A stretch of 64,000 bases of DNA from Acanthaster planci (lineage: Eukaryota; Echinodermata; Asteroidea; Valvatida; Acanthasteridae), in assembly GCF_001949145.1 (NCBI RefSeq), contig NW_019091442.1:854661-918660 (forward strand), in the 5' to 3' direction. Under the pieces are notes generated by a model. That model did not search any database and was not told where the DNA came from. It saw only the letters and a list, made by a program, of their open reading frames with translations. Positions 12,501 through 23,699 of the stretch are shown in pieces. Made by a program: the position numbers and the translations under genes. How positions within the stretch are numbered: position 1 is the first letter of the stretch; every line of letters begins with the position of its first letter.

Positions 12501-15500
12501 CCACTTGACAAACCATTCTGGGAACCATTCGTTTGCTGCTGGGCTTCCATTTCATTGACTGTTTTGAGCTGTCATGTCGTCAGCTCCAGGACATCAGCTT
12601 CTAGGGGGCATCATTGGGATAAATGTACACTACTACGTGTATTGCGTAGCTCCATACTGACACGTTGTCTAAAGAAGCATCAGAGTAGTGAGAGCACTGT
12701 TACAGCAATGTGACTTACTCTGGCACAGAAAAATGTATTGAGGCATTAAGGGCATGGTGCACAGGCAAGATTCTCTTTTCAAGGTCTCTCAGCCGTGACT
12801 TATGTAATTTCATGTAAGTCCGAATTGGAGGTCTGAAGACCTCATGTGTGAATACATTACCAAGAGTCTATCGAACAATGATATTTAATAGCTTCTGGAA
12901 AGAAAGATCGCCAGAAAATAATCAAAGAAAGTGGAAAATGTCAATTTTAGATCAAAGTATAATTATAAAAAAATATCGTTTTTTTACCTAGCTTTGTGTC
13001 TAATTTTCACAATTTTGCCGAGTTTACCTTCAAGTAACTTTGATGCCACATGAATGACTAGTAACTCTTATGTACAAAAAGGGTTATCACTTCTAGGAAG
13101 GAAACTTTTTTTTTAAATTTACTCCGTTTTTCGTTGGGACCCATTTTTGTCATTTTCTGTGTTCTTTACCTTACTTAGTGCCCAATTTTCACGCTTGTGT
13201 CGAATTCCCCTCAGGTCATCAGTGATAATGTTTGGAAGACTGATAAATTGTTTGTATCTATCAGCTCGTTTTTTTTTTTTTTCAAGATCAAGAGCCCTTT
13301 GTCTGAAATGTGGTTCGTTTTTCATGCAGATTCAAATTTCCTTGGAAAAAGTTTGGCAGCGGTCAAAAAAGAGATGTCCAGAGTTTGGGCATGGTGCACA
13401 CGTGCATGTACACGTACACACCCCTGTGTGCGTTTGGGTATGACTTGGCCTACTGCATAGCACAAATGTGTATAATCACGTCAAATTGCCCGACTAAAAG
13501 GCACAAACAAAAATATTCCGTTCTCATTCATACGGTTTCCTTCTTGTATGATACTTTCTCATTAGAGCGTTCATGATATTCCTCTCCATTCACAAGTGGA
13601 GAATAGTCAGGAAAAATCCTGCTAAACTGAAACAAATGTTGCCTTCACTTTTGACCCTGTTACTTTGGAGGTATCTGACAAAGACGGCCAAAAGTTTGGC
13701 AGAAAATAAATTTTTATAGTTTGCAAGTTAGTAAAAGGGACTTTGAGTGTTTAAATTCTAACTGGTAGGGAAAAGAGGGGCAAAGAACTTTGTCTGAGCT
13801 TGTTGTTGATCCATTACTCTTGGGGTCCACCTGTCTGAGTTAAGAGCCATTTTACTGGCTTCTGCCAGTGTAGTGGGATTCAGTACGTATGCACACCAAC
13901 TAAGTGAGGGGCTGAGCATACATGTATGTGAGGTGGAATACAGAAGTTAATGACCTTGAACCAGGCGAGCTGACAACAAAAGTGAATGTATTCCTTATAT
14001 CTACATAACTGTAGTGTCATGGCTTTTGCAGCAATAGTAACATTTCATTACCTTCTATCTCCCACAGATTCTGTACCGATTAAAAAATACCACAAGCAAA
14101 TTGTGTGGTTTTGACTATTTGTGACCCGCTCTGTGGAAATGAGTCATAAGTCGCCAGATCCACTTTTTGAGTTTTCTTTTGTATTGGAAAGAACAAATTG
14201 AGTTTTTTGTTTTGATGTATCACTCAGTTTGGCATCCTGATGAAAGTGGATACTCCATGGTGAAAAATGCTGTGGGTTCCTATTGATTTACACTGTGCAA
14301 AGTTATTCTAAAGGACTTTTTACTCCAAAGTGGCTCTGGGGACTTGTGACTCATTTTATTTATTTATTTATTCTGGTTTATTCAATTGAAATAAACAGGG
14401 TAGGAAGCCACATCAGGGTCGCTGATAAAATCCCATTTACAATAATCTAAAGGCATCACATATCAGCAGAAGGGAATATAAAATGAGTATGGAAAATGAT
14501 TAACAGTTTAAAAAATGTAAAAAAAAATTATGAAAAATTAAGTCACAGAGTGGGTCACAATTATGCTGTGAACTCCAAAAATGGCTTTACCAATGCAGAC
14601 TCAGCAGCTATATTATCTTATATTACTGTCATGAACACCCAGGATTTTGGATATTTTGTGCATGCTCTTGTGAGTTAAAACATTTTTATAGAAATACCAA
14701 TATGATCGGTTTCTCTCAAACTCTGCAGAACCTACCAGTTAAGGTTTTACTGTTTTACAGAACATGGATGCAGAATACAATGTCTGTATAACAAATATGA
14801 TGGGATCTACACAAAGTGTTTTGTATATTGGTTTTTTGGTACAGTGATTTTCAATCCGCGGTGTACCAGCACCTGGCTCTGCCCCATTCATGATGTGGCA
14901 AATTGTGGCGATTTTTTGCCAGAACTTCCAGCTTATATGTAAAGAAGTGATAGCACTGGAATTAGTGCATTCGGTTTAGTTCATGTTCTCTTCCTACCCT
15001 TCTCCACCTTGTGGAGTGTTCTCTAGTCATGAGGTGAAATAAGTTTTCCTTGAGTCATTGCTTGTGACATTCTATATAGTGACTCTTGTTTCCCACCGCT
15101 AAACTGGAGCTTTAATGAATTGACCGGAGACTGGTTTATATAATAGCACTGGCAGTTTAGTGATACATGTTGGAATTTAGAAATGCAACAAATGTCCAGC
15201 AAGGGTTAAAATGACACCCATCAAAACTTTAACAAAGAATTCTGAGGTTATATTACGAATGTTAATCTGTCAAACCGCATGTGCATTTTTTTCATTTTTT
15301 ATTTTTTAATTATTTTCTTTTTTTAGGTAGTAGTCTTTTACTATGTAGCAATGGCATGAAGCAAAATTTCCTGCCTAAGAGTCACCCTCGGTGCACATAC
15401 TTTGCAGCTGGTTTACATGGCCACCTGTAGATGAATGCACAAGTATTGTGCATGCACCCATTGACTACCCCACGTGATGGCTTTTGATCCTTCACAAGAA

Positions 15501-17097
15501 ATATTACACATGTAATTAACTTCTGAGTCATCATCATTAGTCCTGCATACATTTATATTTCTTTTATTTCAAAGCAAATTTCCAACGTTTAGTAAAAATG
15601 TATGGAATACTTGAGGGCCAAGGGGAATGTAAGGTACACCCGGATATTTGATATAGCAGTCTTCAGTATAGCATTGTATTGTATTGTTTTATGTTGTGAT
15701 GCTGTAAAACTATCCCCTATTAGATCCCCCATCAATGATTTATTCAGCATTCCAAATGATCTGCTTAACAGATCTCTTTGAGAGGTTAGTTTTACCACAC
15801 CACTCAAACCAGTTGCATATATCCAGGTTTGGGGTCTAGCAGCTTATTCAACTTTTGGTAGGAGAGGGCTACGTCACTCTTCCATGTTGCGGCATCTTTG
15901 GGGCATTTTGTTTTGTGCAAGGTATTTCATCAAGAAACATGTTCATCATATTCCTTAGTCTCTAGCAATAATTTGGGGCAGTCAATCACAAATGTAACCT
16001 TTTGCCCTCAAATTGAATTGTATCCTTAAGAATCAGAAAACCTTTGAAGTTTGCATGTACTGGGGTAGTCAATGTGTCATCAACAGAATTTCTCCTCTTT
16101 TGACTAATTAAAAATAAAACTTAAACATGCCTAAAACATTTGGGTATCTCTTTCAGTTACTTGTGAGTGAATGACTCCCACAATACTGCCTCTGTAAATT
16201 TCGTCCCATTGGCTTTTCTGCAAATAAAATAAATACTAGGCTATAGTTATAGAAGTTTGCAGTAGTATCATGCAAGGATATCTCCTTCTGAGCATGTGTG
16301 GTTCTGAAATGCCCAGAAAGAGATCCACACATGGTGCTACTGCAAACCTCTATTAGTAACTTGCTACCTTCACCATGAAAAGCTTCATAGGTCATACACT
16401 ACATGTGTTTGTTATAGTTACAAATACAAGGTGATCAGGCTATATGGATTTCTTGTCTTCTGTGCCAAGTCACCGGAATACGAAAATAAAACCATGAAAG
16501 GTACATAATACAATTTGTAAAATGCACACAAATAGGTATGTGGACAAGCACTCAGAACATGCAGAATTATTTTTAAAAATTGCCCAAGTCACAAATACCG
16601 TAAACACACAGTAATAATTGCTACACCAGAGCCCCTATCAAGCCCCAAGAAAGAGATTATTTCCCCATAAGTGCAACAAATTATTTGCTAGTACCCGACA
16701 AAAGTGACAGGCAAACTAAGCTTCTGAAACGCTTGAAGTTGCACAAGTAATCACATTCATTACCAACTCTTCCATGAACCCAAACTGTAACAAGTTGCCT
16801 CATCACAATTCTGTTAAGTTTCATGATTACTGTATATGTACATGTACGTGTTTAAATCTCTAAATCACTCATACCAGTGCATATTCTCTCAAACTGTCCC
16901 ATAGCCGCACAGTGTGGCTAACGGAGATTGTCTTACCGTGCACTTACATGTACATGTATTTTGATCTATAATACTGACTGTTTGCTCTCTAGGAAAGTTC
17001 TTCAGAAGATGAGAGTCAACCACCTTCAAAGAAAACCAAGCTGGACACAACACAGCAAGGTTCAAGCAGCAGCAAAGGGAGAAAGAGAATCAAATGA
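6428..17097 (+). CDS. FANCI: FANCI, C-terminal part (last four coding exons)
   Basis: Exons 6428-6544, 7768-7938, 8760-8864 and 16993-17097 (ending in TGA) encode 39+57+35+34 residues. Every junction is phase 0 and has AG/GT borders. FANCI forms the ID2 clamp with FANCD2 on DNA, is monoubiquitinated, and directs interstrand-crosslink repair in the nucleus. The match rests on the C-terminal solenoid end: IPALIFTIEQFEQFLIKLSK, then KSK, VDLMQHVKLSTSRDFRINQ, which follows vertebrate FANCI almost residue for residue. After this comes an acidic serine stretch (ESSSEDES) and a basic tail with KKTK and GRKRIK, corresponding to the lysine-rich nuclear-localisation end. The monoubiquitinated lysine region and all upstream exons lie outside the window. 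Introns are 1.2, 0.8 and 8.1 kb. Identity is secure; the 5' extent is unknown. Confidence 0.93.
7290..7712. mobile_element. TTAA-flanked terminal-inverted-repeat element containing the gap
   Basis: The left end reads TTAA then CCACTACCAGCGGGG. The right end reads CCCCGGTTCGAAGTGG then TTAA. The ends are imperfect inverted repeats of about 16 bp. TTAA duplication is the target preference of piggyBac-type transposons. The same left end recurs at 11331. Family assignment is an inference from the target site and repeats only, since the interior is missing. Confidence 0.55.
7310..7686. other. Assembly gap (377 N)
   Basis: This is a run of N inside the FANCI intron. The flanks show that the gap falls within a TTAA-bounded element with terminal inverted repeats (7290-7712), so the missing bases are probably a repeat that did not assemble. 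Open frames crossing it are artefacts. Confidence 0.98.
7768..7938 (+). CDS. FANCI: FANCI exon (third from last)
   Basis: The acceptor cttttag precedes ACA, and the donor is GTAAGT. The exon has 57 codons. A lysine-rich, poorly conserved linker (KVKDKKRGEGDSKAK) leads into the strongly conserved TRGIPALIFTIEQFEQFLIK and KLSKKSK block. This block is the clearest evidence for FANCI in the window. Confidence 0.93.
8760..8864 (+). CDS. FANCI: FANCI exon (second from last)
   Basis: The acceptor tcttttgag precedes GTT, and the donor is GTAAGT. The exon has 35 codons, starting VDLMQHVKLSTSRDFRI and ending in serine-rich KASSTSEE. The LMQH-KLSTSRDF-I core is diagnostic of FANCI. Confidence 0.92.
9230..11165. 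repeat. Diverged tandem-like repeats, unit about 140 bp
   Basis: The phrase cctataactag (with changes) recurs at about 10646, 10786, 10933 and 11073, giving spacings of 140, 147 and 140 bp. Between these come recurring pieces: gatgtcatca, gtcacgtgac or variants, and a block like ggatgtgtcatagatgaaaa. Related blocks are seen at about 9237-9330 and 9805-9990, where gatgacatcat, cacgtgacat, tatctcc and gatgaaactt occur in the same order. The array is old. It lies wholly inside a FANCI intron. Confidence 0.65.
11331..11640. mobile_element. Second copy of the TTAA/CCACTACCAGC element end
   Basis: TTAACCACTACCAGC at 11331-11345 repeats the left end of the gap-containing element at 7290, preceded by the same TTAA. 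It is followed by a short self-complementary stretch (gactccgaaatcggagcc). The opposite end was not found, so the copy may be truncated or may extend into 11.6-12.7 kb. Confidence 0.5.
11641..12720. other. Unassigned stretch with weak minus-strand open frames
   Basis: The minus strand has an open frame at 11945-12133 starting MEFVKIEDPVTGYL, and protein-like text around 12290-12480. Neither has a family I recognise, and stops interrupt any longer frame. They could be pieces of the element that begins at 11331. No function is proposed. Confidence 0.2.
14355..14450. repeat. TTTATT-rich simple tail, LINE/SINE-like
   Basis: Tandem TTTA units are followed by ctggtttattcaattgaaat. This resembles the simple-sequence 3' tail of CR1/L2-type retroposons seen in reverse orientation. 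Only composition supports this. Confidence 0.3.
16993..17097 (+). CDS. FANCI: FANCI last coding exon
   Basis: The acceptor gctctctag precedes GAA. There are 34 codons and a TGA at 17095-17097. The content is acidic and serine-rich, then basic (PPSKKTKLD and KGRKRIK at the end), as in the disordered tail of FANCI. The 8.1-kb upstream intron makes this assignment depend on composition and matching phase rather than on strong sequence conservation. Confidence 0.8.
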   Translation, partial: ESSSEDESQPPSKKTKLDTTQQGSSSSKGRKRIK

Positions 17098-17381
17098 ATC
17101 TTGATAACATCACCAGTATGATTTAGCGTGATTCATTGAACATCGTTTCAGAGGGGAGGAGGGAGGTATTAGAACATTTCAAAGTAAACTTGAGTACTGT
17201 TTGTCAGTTCCAGTTTTCATAATTGAGAAACAATTTTCAAAGGCTTTATTAATGTTCCATGCATAGGGATCATCTTATCACAAGTCAGAACAGTTGCCCT
17301 TTCAGTAGAGCAGCAGAAGCCAGTTTCTGAAAAGCCCAGCGTAAAACAATTGACTTTGTCAACACTGGTACATAGACCTGT

Positions 17382-17387
17382 AATAAA
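17382..17387 (+). terminator. Candidate poly(A) signal for FANCI (proximal)
   Basis: AATAAA lies 285 bases after the FANCI stop codon. A second AATAAA is at 17785-17790. Which one is used cannot be read from the sequence. Confidence 0.4.
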
Positions 17388-17784
17388 TCAATTGAGAAAT
17401 TTTCATCCTTACAGACAGTTCACTCCTCATTACATGTATAGGTTGCATTTTACTTGCTTTAATAGATTTTTGTCAATACTCACTGTTGACTATTTCCCCT
17501 TTGGAAACCCTTGTTATGAATTTTTCTAGACTTTTTCCTTTTTTTTAACAGATTTTCCAGCCTATTCATTGAAATTAGCAATTGAAAGACCATACTGGAC
17601 CAGTCTTATATACACATGCATGCACATTTATTGTTTGTAAAATCGTTGGTGTCTTATGATCCGGCAAAACATGCACTAAGTACGAGAACAAGATTTTGAG
17701 AAAAATTGAAACGTTTGTGAGTTTTCAAATGAAAAATTTTAGCGGGTAATGTTCACATTCGCAGGTAATAAAATGTGGTGTCAA

Positions 17785-17790
17785 AATAAA
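17785..17790 (+). terminator. Candidate poly(A) signal for FANCI (distal)
   Basis: AATAAA is followed by tctgtgttgattc, a T/G-rich downstream context. It is 688 bases past the stop codon and is a plausible end of the 3' UTR. Confidence 0.4.
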
Positions 17791-17799
17791 TCTGTGTTG

Positions 17800-18850
17800 A
17801 TTCATGAATGTTGTTAAAGGGAAGATATTTAAGTGAAAGAAAGGTTTCCAGTTCGCAAAACCATTTCTTAAAATTTTGCACAATAGTTTGTTTTACAAAC
17901 TGACGCATGAACTATTTTGTCACTTTGTAAAACTAATATGATACTAGTGTTAACATCGTGATGCAATGCTGGTATATACTACGAACTGACAATGCAAGTG
18001 AAAATTCAGCCAGATCGTTTTCATGTGCTGAATTCTTGTTTACAACCCACCATTAGCATCCATCGTAAAAATTACTGGGTGAAAAATTTCAAAGTGTATT
18101 GCCTAAATATATATTCCCTTCTCATATAGAAAACATTAACATACATCAAAACATAAACAGACAAAGTAATTATATCCATGTCATTTTATTTACTCCAGTA
18201 TAGAACATTACAATTGAGTTATTTCTTGCACTAAAATAATTTATTTGAGCAATGGAATTTCCAAATGTGCCTGTAATAATTTCATTTTAGCTGTTATAAT
18301 TTCAATAAAATGAGCTGCATTTTTTTCCTCCAGTTTATTTTTTGCTCATGTTTTTTATTTACTCTATTTTCGTGCAGTCCAAAACTTTGAGCTGCAGGTG
18401 TAAGATATATCAAGACTCATCCAAATTCCAACACTTTTTTCCATCATAATATTCTGAATTTTAGGAGTTTCCCATTAGGATATTGGGACATTTCAAAGCC
18501 GATTATTTCATGGATATTTCTAGGATATTTCAATTCAATTCAAGTCAGGTTTATTATAAAACACCACTAAAAAAGAAGTCCAGAGACTTATACTCTTCAG
18601 TTGACATAAAGGGTCAAAAAATAACTATTAAAAACATGAAATTAAATTAATTTAATAAGCAAATCATTGACGGAATTGGTGAAGTTTCATATATGCGAGT
18701 CCTTATTTTCAGCTGTTCCAATTGGTATGAATTCCTGAGTGTAGTGAAAAATATAAGTTATGCTGAGGTGGCAAGAGATGGCGATGCCTATCAGATACAA
18801 GTAAGGATTTTGCAAATTTTCCAAACTTTGGTTATAAATTTGAAATGGTT
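17800..18850. other. AT-rich intergenic stretch
   Basis: No coding region is supported. A segment near 18535-18600 (caattcaattcaagtcaggtttattat) resembles a retroposon tail. Otherwise I see nothing. Confidence 0.5.
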
Positions 18851-18997
18851 CTACTTAAGTAAATGAAATGGCATAATATCATTTTCCTTAGGGGCATCAA
18901 GCTTTTCAAACAAAAGCACTAAATCACTTGGAATGGGTTTATCAATTAGAAAGGCCTCTTGATAGTCACCGTCATCTCTGTGTGGCTGGAACTGAAC
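18851..18997 (-). CDS. Candidate terminal exon of an unrecognised gene (copy A)
   Basis: Reading the minus strand, an acceptor-like ttctgtctag precedes GTTCAGTTCCAG. A 48-codon frame then runs VQFQPHRDDGDYQEAFLI, KPIPSDLVLLFEKLDAPKEN and so on to TAG at 18851. The acidic, helical composition looks protein-like. The corresponding part of copy B (about 34105-34218) keeps VQFQP-DDG-EAFL but then diverges. A second reading frame is open for only part of this length, so the phase is uncertain. No family was recognised. It may be a real 3' exon or a decayed duplicate. Confidence 0.28.
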   Translation of the reverse strand, partial: VQFQPHRDDGDYQEAFLIDKPIPSDLVLLFEKLDAPKENDIMPFHLLK

Positions 18998-20405
18998 CTA
19001 GACAGAAAATAAAATTAATGGCTGTTAAAGTAATCCTAAAAGCCTAATTGTTTTTCTAGTTAGTGTAAAACCAAAGTAAAAAAATGGCCTGGAGAAATTG
19101 CTCTGTAAGTTACATGTAGTTTCCACATTGACACAGCTTCATCATCTGTTTTATGTTCAGTGACATTAAAACTTCTGTAAACAAACTGCATAGAATAATA
19201 TAGAACCTAAAAATACAGAAGAAACTGGAGTTAACAAACATCTTCAAGTCGATCCACTGAAGCCATACAATACTAGTTCATATGTTTATGTTTACTTGAC
19301 AGCTTGATTCCAAAATGGGACAATAGATACAACAGTCAAGGACATTAAGAAAATTTTCTGTTTTTGTTTTTGTGCTTTTTGGTTTCTGTACCAAAGTCTT
19401 AATTCTTATTTGAAACTAGTTTAAGACGGATAGATTTGCTTAGATTTGTAATGAAGCCATTTCCTAAAAACATGGCAAACTAACAATATAATTATATGGA
19501 ACTCCTTGTGCCTTAAAAAGATCAAAATAAACCAACCTGGAGTGGTGAACTCTATCTTCTCGTTGGGCTGCTACCTTGATGTCTATAGTGACAGGCAAGA
19601 ATATCCTTCTCACAAAAAAAGACAAAATGTTTTAAAGACTGTCCACATTACACACACTTTCACGACTGTTTTTAAATAATTTAAAAATAATGTCATTTGA
19701 AAGGAACATACAAGATAAATTTGATTAATGAATTTGTAGTGTAACAGGAATTCTTAAGGAGGTAGAAATGCACATCATTTGGATTGCAGTATAAAAACAA
19801 CTCATGATTTGCATGCGCCTCAAGCATTTTTCCCTCAGTTTACAAACTAGCCACTTATTTTCAAGGGGTTCAGTATTAGACAGTGGTAAGGCTAGCGACT
19901 GTTAATTAGGTTAGAAGTTAGGCTTAAGGTTACCACAAGGATCAATGTGTGCATAATCTATTACTTGTACAACAGCAACATTATGAATCATATTATCACA
20001 TGATGATGAGGCACAGTAAAAGTCACTTTTAAAATAAAATTAATAAACTCTCTCTCTCTCCACATTTCACAGGTTTTAGATAACTTCATCTATATAATAT
20101 ACAATCGTTTTTGTTTGATAGTGACTTTGTCAGTTGGGAAAGCACAGCATCCCTGAGAAACAGTACAGTTTTGTTTCATGAACTGACCATATTATTGCTT
20201 TGCCATTTCATAATGTTGAAATTTCGACACATTGATTTATTTCGTTCACAAGACTTTTTAAAGATGCTCTGTATCTGAAAATCTATGGCATTTCAGGGGT
20301 TGAAGTTTCATGTGATGCTACATTGTAATAAGTATGTTATATGTGAAAAAGTGAGAATCGAAAAATGTAAGCAATTTGTCGGTTTTTGCCGGTTCGTAAA
20401 AAACG
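18885..20405. repeat. Segmental duplication, copy A
   Basis: Blocks here reappear in the same order and orientation at 34105-36385. Examples are ggctggaactgaacct near 18983 and 34203, gtaaaaccaaagtaaaaa near 19065, cttaaggttaccacaaggat near 19925, and a run of about 280 bp at 20120-20400 that includes aaatctatggcatttcaggg. Identity looks like 75-85% by eye. Several CG sites of copy B are TG or CA in this copy (aagtatgtta against aagtacgtta; ttgccatttcataatg against ttgccgtttcgtataatg). Copy A lacks the roughly 0.8-kb insertion seen in copy B. Confidence 0.85.
19537..19605 (-). CDS. Candidate internal exon upstream of the 18.9-kb exon
   Basis: On the minus strand, tgtgagaag precedes the segment and gttggt follows CCACTCCAG, giving a 69-bp AG/GT-bounded piece. 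Only one frame is open: IFLPVTIDIKVAAQREDRVH and HS. Joining it to the 18997 acceptor would select the shorter frame there, which stops after about 18 codons. The two candidate exons are therefore not fully consistent with each other. Low confidence. Confidence 0.2.
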
Positions 20406-20409
20406 CTGA

Positions 20410-22540
20410 AAAAATATCACTACCCAAGGCACTCATGTACACAGTGCGAGTTGGCAGGTTATGGTGGTAACAGGTATCGTCCAGGAATTTTTTATCATTG
20501 GCTGATAAAACATTAAGCCTAACACTTTGATCAAAGCTAAAGAGTACCATTAGTGCAAGAAACAGAATGTGACCAAATACGTGCACATACTACATTTGTT
20601 TGTACTGAACTTCCTACTTCTAATGATGTTACTCTTCAGTACTCTGTAAATCCCTATGAAAACTCCCAGGATTAGCCCTTTTATCCCCTGAAAATATCTG
20701 AGTAAAAAGCACTTGGGGGTTAATTTCACAGCAGAATAGTTTAAGGGTTTTTAAGGCAGACAGATGTTCACATTCCATTTGTCTTCTCTGAATTAAAATA
20801 CTTCTACTGTATACAGTTTGTGAAGTAACTGCTGTTGAACTTGAGTTCTGTGAAAATTAATCTTGGATGACTTGGAACATTTCATTCAAATACAATTTTT
20901 TCTTTTCATTGCAAGAATATGAACCTTCATTACTTGTTTATGTAGTGCCTGAATAAAGCATTTTTGTACCCTCTAATGACTGCAGTCACTGTTTTTCTTT
21001 CTTTGTTCAGCAAAATAAAGGCAGCAATTTGTCAAGTTTGGAATCATTTGATGGGTTTATAAAGTTTCTGAATGTTTTATTAGTTAGCATTCTTCATTTT
21101 TTCTCTTTATAAGAAGCATCAACCTTACTTATGAGTTCGGACATTTCATCAATTGAAAGACTACAGTTGGCCCCCTGAGTGCGTGTAGAGAGCTGTGTTA
21201 AAGCACCATCAACTTTACAAGTGTGTGTAGTGTTACCATGCAGTAATTTCAAACCACCCACCTGACAAGATTGATTCCTGTCCAAGGTCATCTAGACTTC
21301 CACACCTCTGTCATACATAGAAACCAGAGTACGACCTCCACGTCTGCACTACTGTCTGGACCTTCAGAGATCCTTTCAAGACCGCTGGAACAAGCTGCAA
21401 AACAAAACCTTTATTTTTTTTCACCAGATTTGTGCTGGAAGAATATCAACATAAGCTGACAGCCACAGAGGAACTGCTCACAAGTACCAGACGTATCAGC
21501 TCTTTCAACCAATGCTGAGCAGTTTCAAGACCAAGACAACATCAAAGCCCAAAGCTGTCTGACAACCGTTTAGATGCGTCAAGAGGAAATACTGATAATA
21601 AACCAAACAGTCTTTTGACTATCCTATCCAAAGTGGGATATCAGATGGGGGGCTCCCCGACTTGGATCCAGGAATAGATGACCACAACTGTATCAACTGC
21701 ATCAGTAGTCCACTACTTTCTATAATGCTCTTGATTGCTTTTTGGTTGCTATTGTGGCTACCTCTGGACTCACTTGTGCCCTAGAGGAGTTACAGTGATT
21801 CAAACTTTTGACAGCTAACTAACAAAGAAGTTAACCTCTCAGACTTCTGAGATGAGGTGCAGTGCAAGTTCAAAAATCCCAACTTGTTGATATTCACAAT
21901 CAACAATCTCACTTGGCAGACTGAGCTTTTTGACACTGTAACTTTTACCAGGTGACTAGGATGGGTGCAACTGATAAAGTTACTGAGATAGCAATCTGTA
22001 AATACATAAAAACACCCAAAAGTAATAAAAAAAGTGACAAAACTTCACAAAAGCTTTGCAGAAACTGGGCTCAAAAGTCACTTTGCTCTCAAAATAATAA
22101 TTCAGATTAACAGATAATAAAATGGGCAAAATTAGCTCACCAAATCGGGCTCTCTGAGGTTCTATCAAGGATGACTGACTTCAAGAAATCTAATATACTT
22201 TGGACAATTTAGAACACTATGACGCTCAAATTACATGAAGTTAAAGCAAAAGCACAAAACAAGACTCTGGTTTCTGGTCATGGGCTTAGTCCAAAGTGGT
22301 GCGGTGATGCTTTTCCCCCCTCTTTTTTCCCCTTAAGTTGGGTGTACATGCGCATATACTTCAGAGCGGATGGCCTTGTTACAATGAAAAGTGTCAATTA
22401 ACAACTTTGAATTAATAAAAAGACCGTAAAATATGACGAGAGACAATGGCTTCAGTCATTTCACTCAAACGAGGCCTCTATGCTTGGCAAGATTAAGCTT
22501 GATAAAATACAATAGCACAACCATGGAAAAATTAAATGTG
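20410..22540. other. Intergenic region with weak open frames
   Basis: The minus-strand frame at 20308-20586 starts with a hydrophobic leader (MHVFGHILFLALMVLFSF), but most of its length is repeat copy A, so I do not call it. The minus-strand frame at 21094-21291 (ending ISKVDASYKEKK) reads protein-like but has no family I know. Neither has a supporting exon chain. Confidence 0.35.
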
Positions 22541-22545
22541 AAAAA

Positions 22546-22790
22546 ATAAATGTTCAGCTCCAGTTTCCGGTTTGAAATGAAATTCTCACGAGAAAGCAGT
22601 ATACGACATTCTTTGCACCTTGTTTTTTTTTCTTTAGCTTGAGGAAACAAATTGCACGTCAAGTAGCCTACGAAAAAATATAAATGAAAGAGTTCAGCTC
22701 CAGAGTCAAAATGAAGAAGGTAAATGATATACTGTGCACTTGTTTTCTGTTTTAGCTTATAAGACACAAGCTGCATATAAAATACTGGGG
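22546..22790. repeat. Two-unit diverged tandem repeat, about 130 bp each
   Basis: Both units contain aaatg-gttcagctccag near the start, then gcac-ttgtttt-t-tttagctt-a-ga-aca and a closing aa-tgca (units about 22546-22678 and 22679-22790). They are diverged. The 103-codon minus-strand frame across them is considered accidental. Confidence 0.5.
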
Positions 22791-23515
22791 AAAAGATTAA
22801 GCTCGGAAAATAAAATCTCCTCTCACTCTAAGTGGCAAGTGACAATGCATAAGTTGTTACATGTATAGTTGTCATAACGTGATGCATGTCCATCGCCACT
22901 GCATGCATCCACTACTAGTTCCCATAGAATCATGCATAATATCAAGCAGCCAACCCATTTGGACAAGGCCTTCGTGTAAAGATACACGATAAGAGTGTCC
23001 GACTTAAATGTATGGAGCTTAGGGGGATTCCTTCACTGACATATTACTCAACTCCACCCATCAAAACACATTAAAATTACGCGGTCACAGAATTCCTGAC
23101 GATCAAGTAAGTTTGGCGGCTTTTGGAAATTGTTTTATGCAAATTTTAAAAAATCTTTATTTTTGCCGACGTGCTGGTCTACGGCGACGCACGCGGTGAC
23201 CAGAAACCGGAGACTTTTTCGGCCTCAAGAATTAAGCATGGACTTCTTTTGTGCAGAGGTCCACTCTACATGTACATTACATGTAGGTACAGTGTACAGT
23301 ATGCCACGCCTGCACACACAAGGCTCATAACTGACAGACCTGTGTACAAGGTCTTGGCATGATGTGTAACAAAAAACAAAGGTAGTCTCTGCCCTTAAGT
23401 ATGAAATAAAGTGCTAGAAATGATTCGTATTAAACAGTCTAAATTTGTGCCTTTAAAGTTTTTAGTAAAGATTATAAAAAAGTAAATGAAGACATAATTA
23501 TTAAGATGAACTCAC

Positions 23516-23680
23516 TGCACAGCTGCCGCATTGACCTTTTCTTGGTTGGTCTGCTAAGCTTTCACACAGCTCATGCGCCTCAATGTACTTTTCTCCCTTT
23601 GTTTTTCTAATATTTCTTGGTTTCCCATGGATATGGATATAAATCTTCAAAGAGCGTTGATAAATGAGTCGGAGTTTAGA
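23516..23680 (-). CDS. Candidate internal exon, unrecognised
   Basis: Reading the minus strand, agcgcacag precedes the segment and GTGAGT follows GGCAGCTGTGCA. The 55 codons are open in phase 0. The peptide is basic with five cysteine or tryptophan-like landmarks: SKLRLIYQRSLKIYIHIHG, KPRNIRKTKGEKYIEAHELC and ending GQCGSCA. I recognise no family. It could belong to the same minus-strand gene as the pieces at 19.5 and 18.9 kb, but phases do not prove it. Confidence 0.25.
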
Positions 23681-23699
23681 CTGTGCGCTCAATGTGGAC

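Larger units (their letters stand above)
8865..16992 (+). other. Large FANCI intron (8.1 kb) filled with repeats
   Basis: The intron between the last two coding exons contains a ~140-bp repeat array (9230-11165), a second copy of the TTAA-type element end (11331), a run of TTTATTTATT near 14358, and AT-rich sequence. No conserved exon was recognised in it. A few antisense frames (for example 11945-12133 and 12280-12560 on the minus strand) look faintly protein-like but match nothing I know. Confidence 0.6.

Noticed and set aside
20308-20586. Minus-strand frame with a signal-peptide-like start (MHVFGHILFLALMVLF)
   Set aside because: About 100 bases at its 3' end belong to repeat copy A, and the corresponding part of copy B is not open; no downstream exon.
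22465-22776. 103-codon minus-strand frame
   Set aside because: It spans a diverged tandem repeat and is rich in Phe/Leu/Lys as expected for AT-rich chance sequence.
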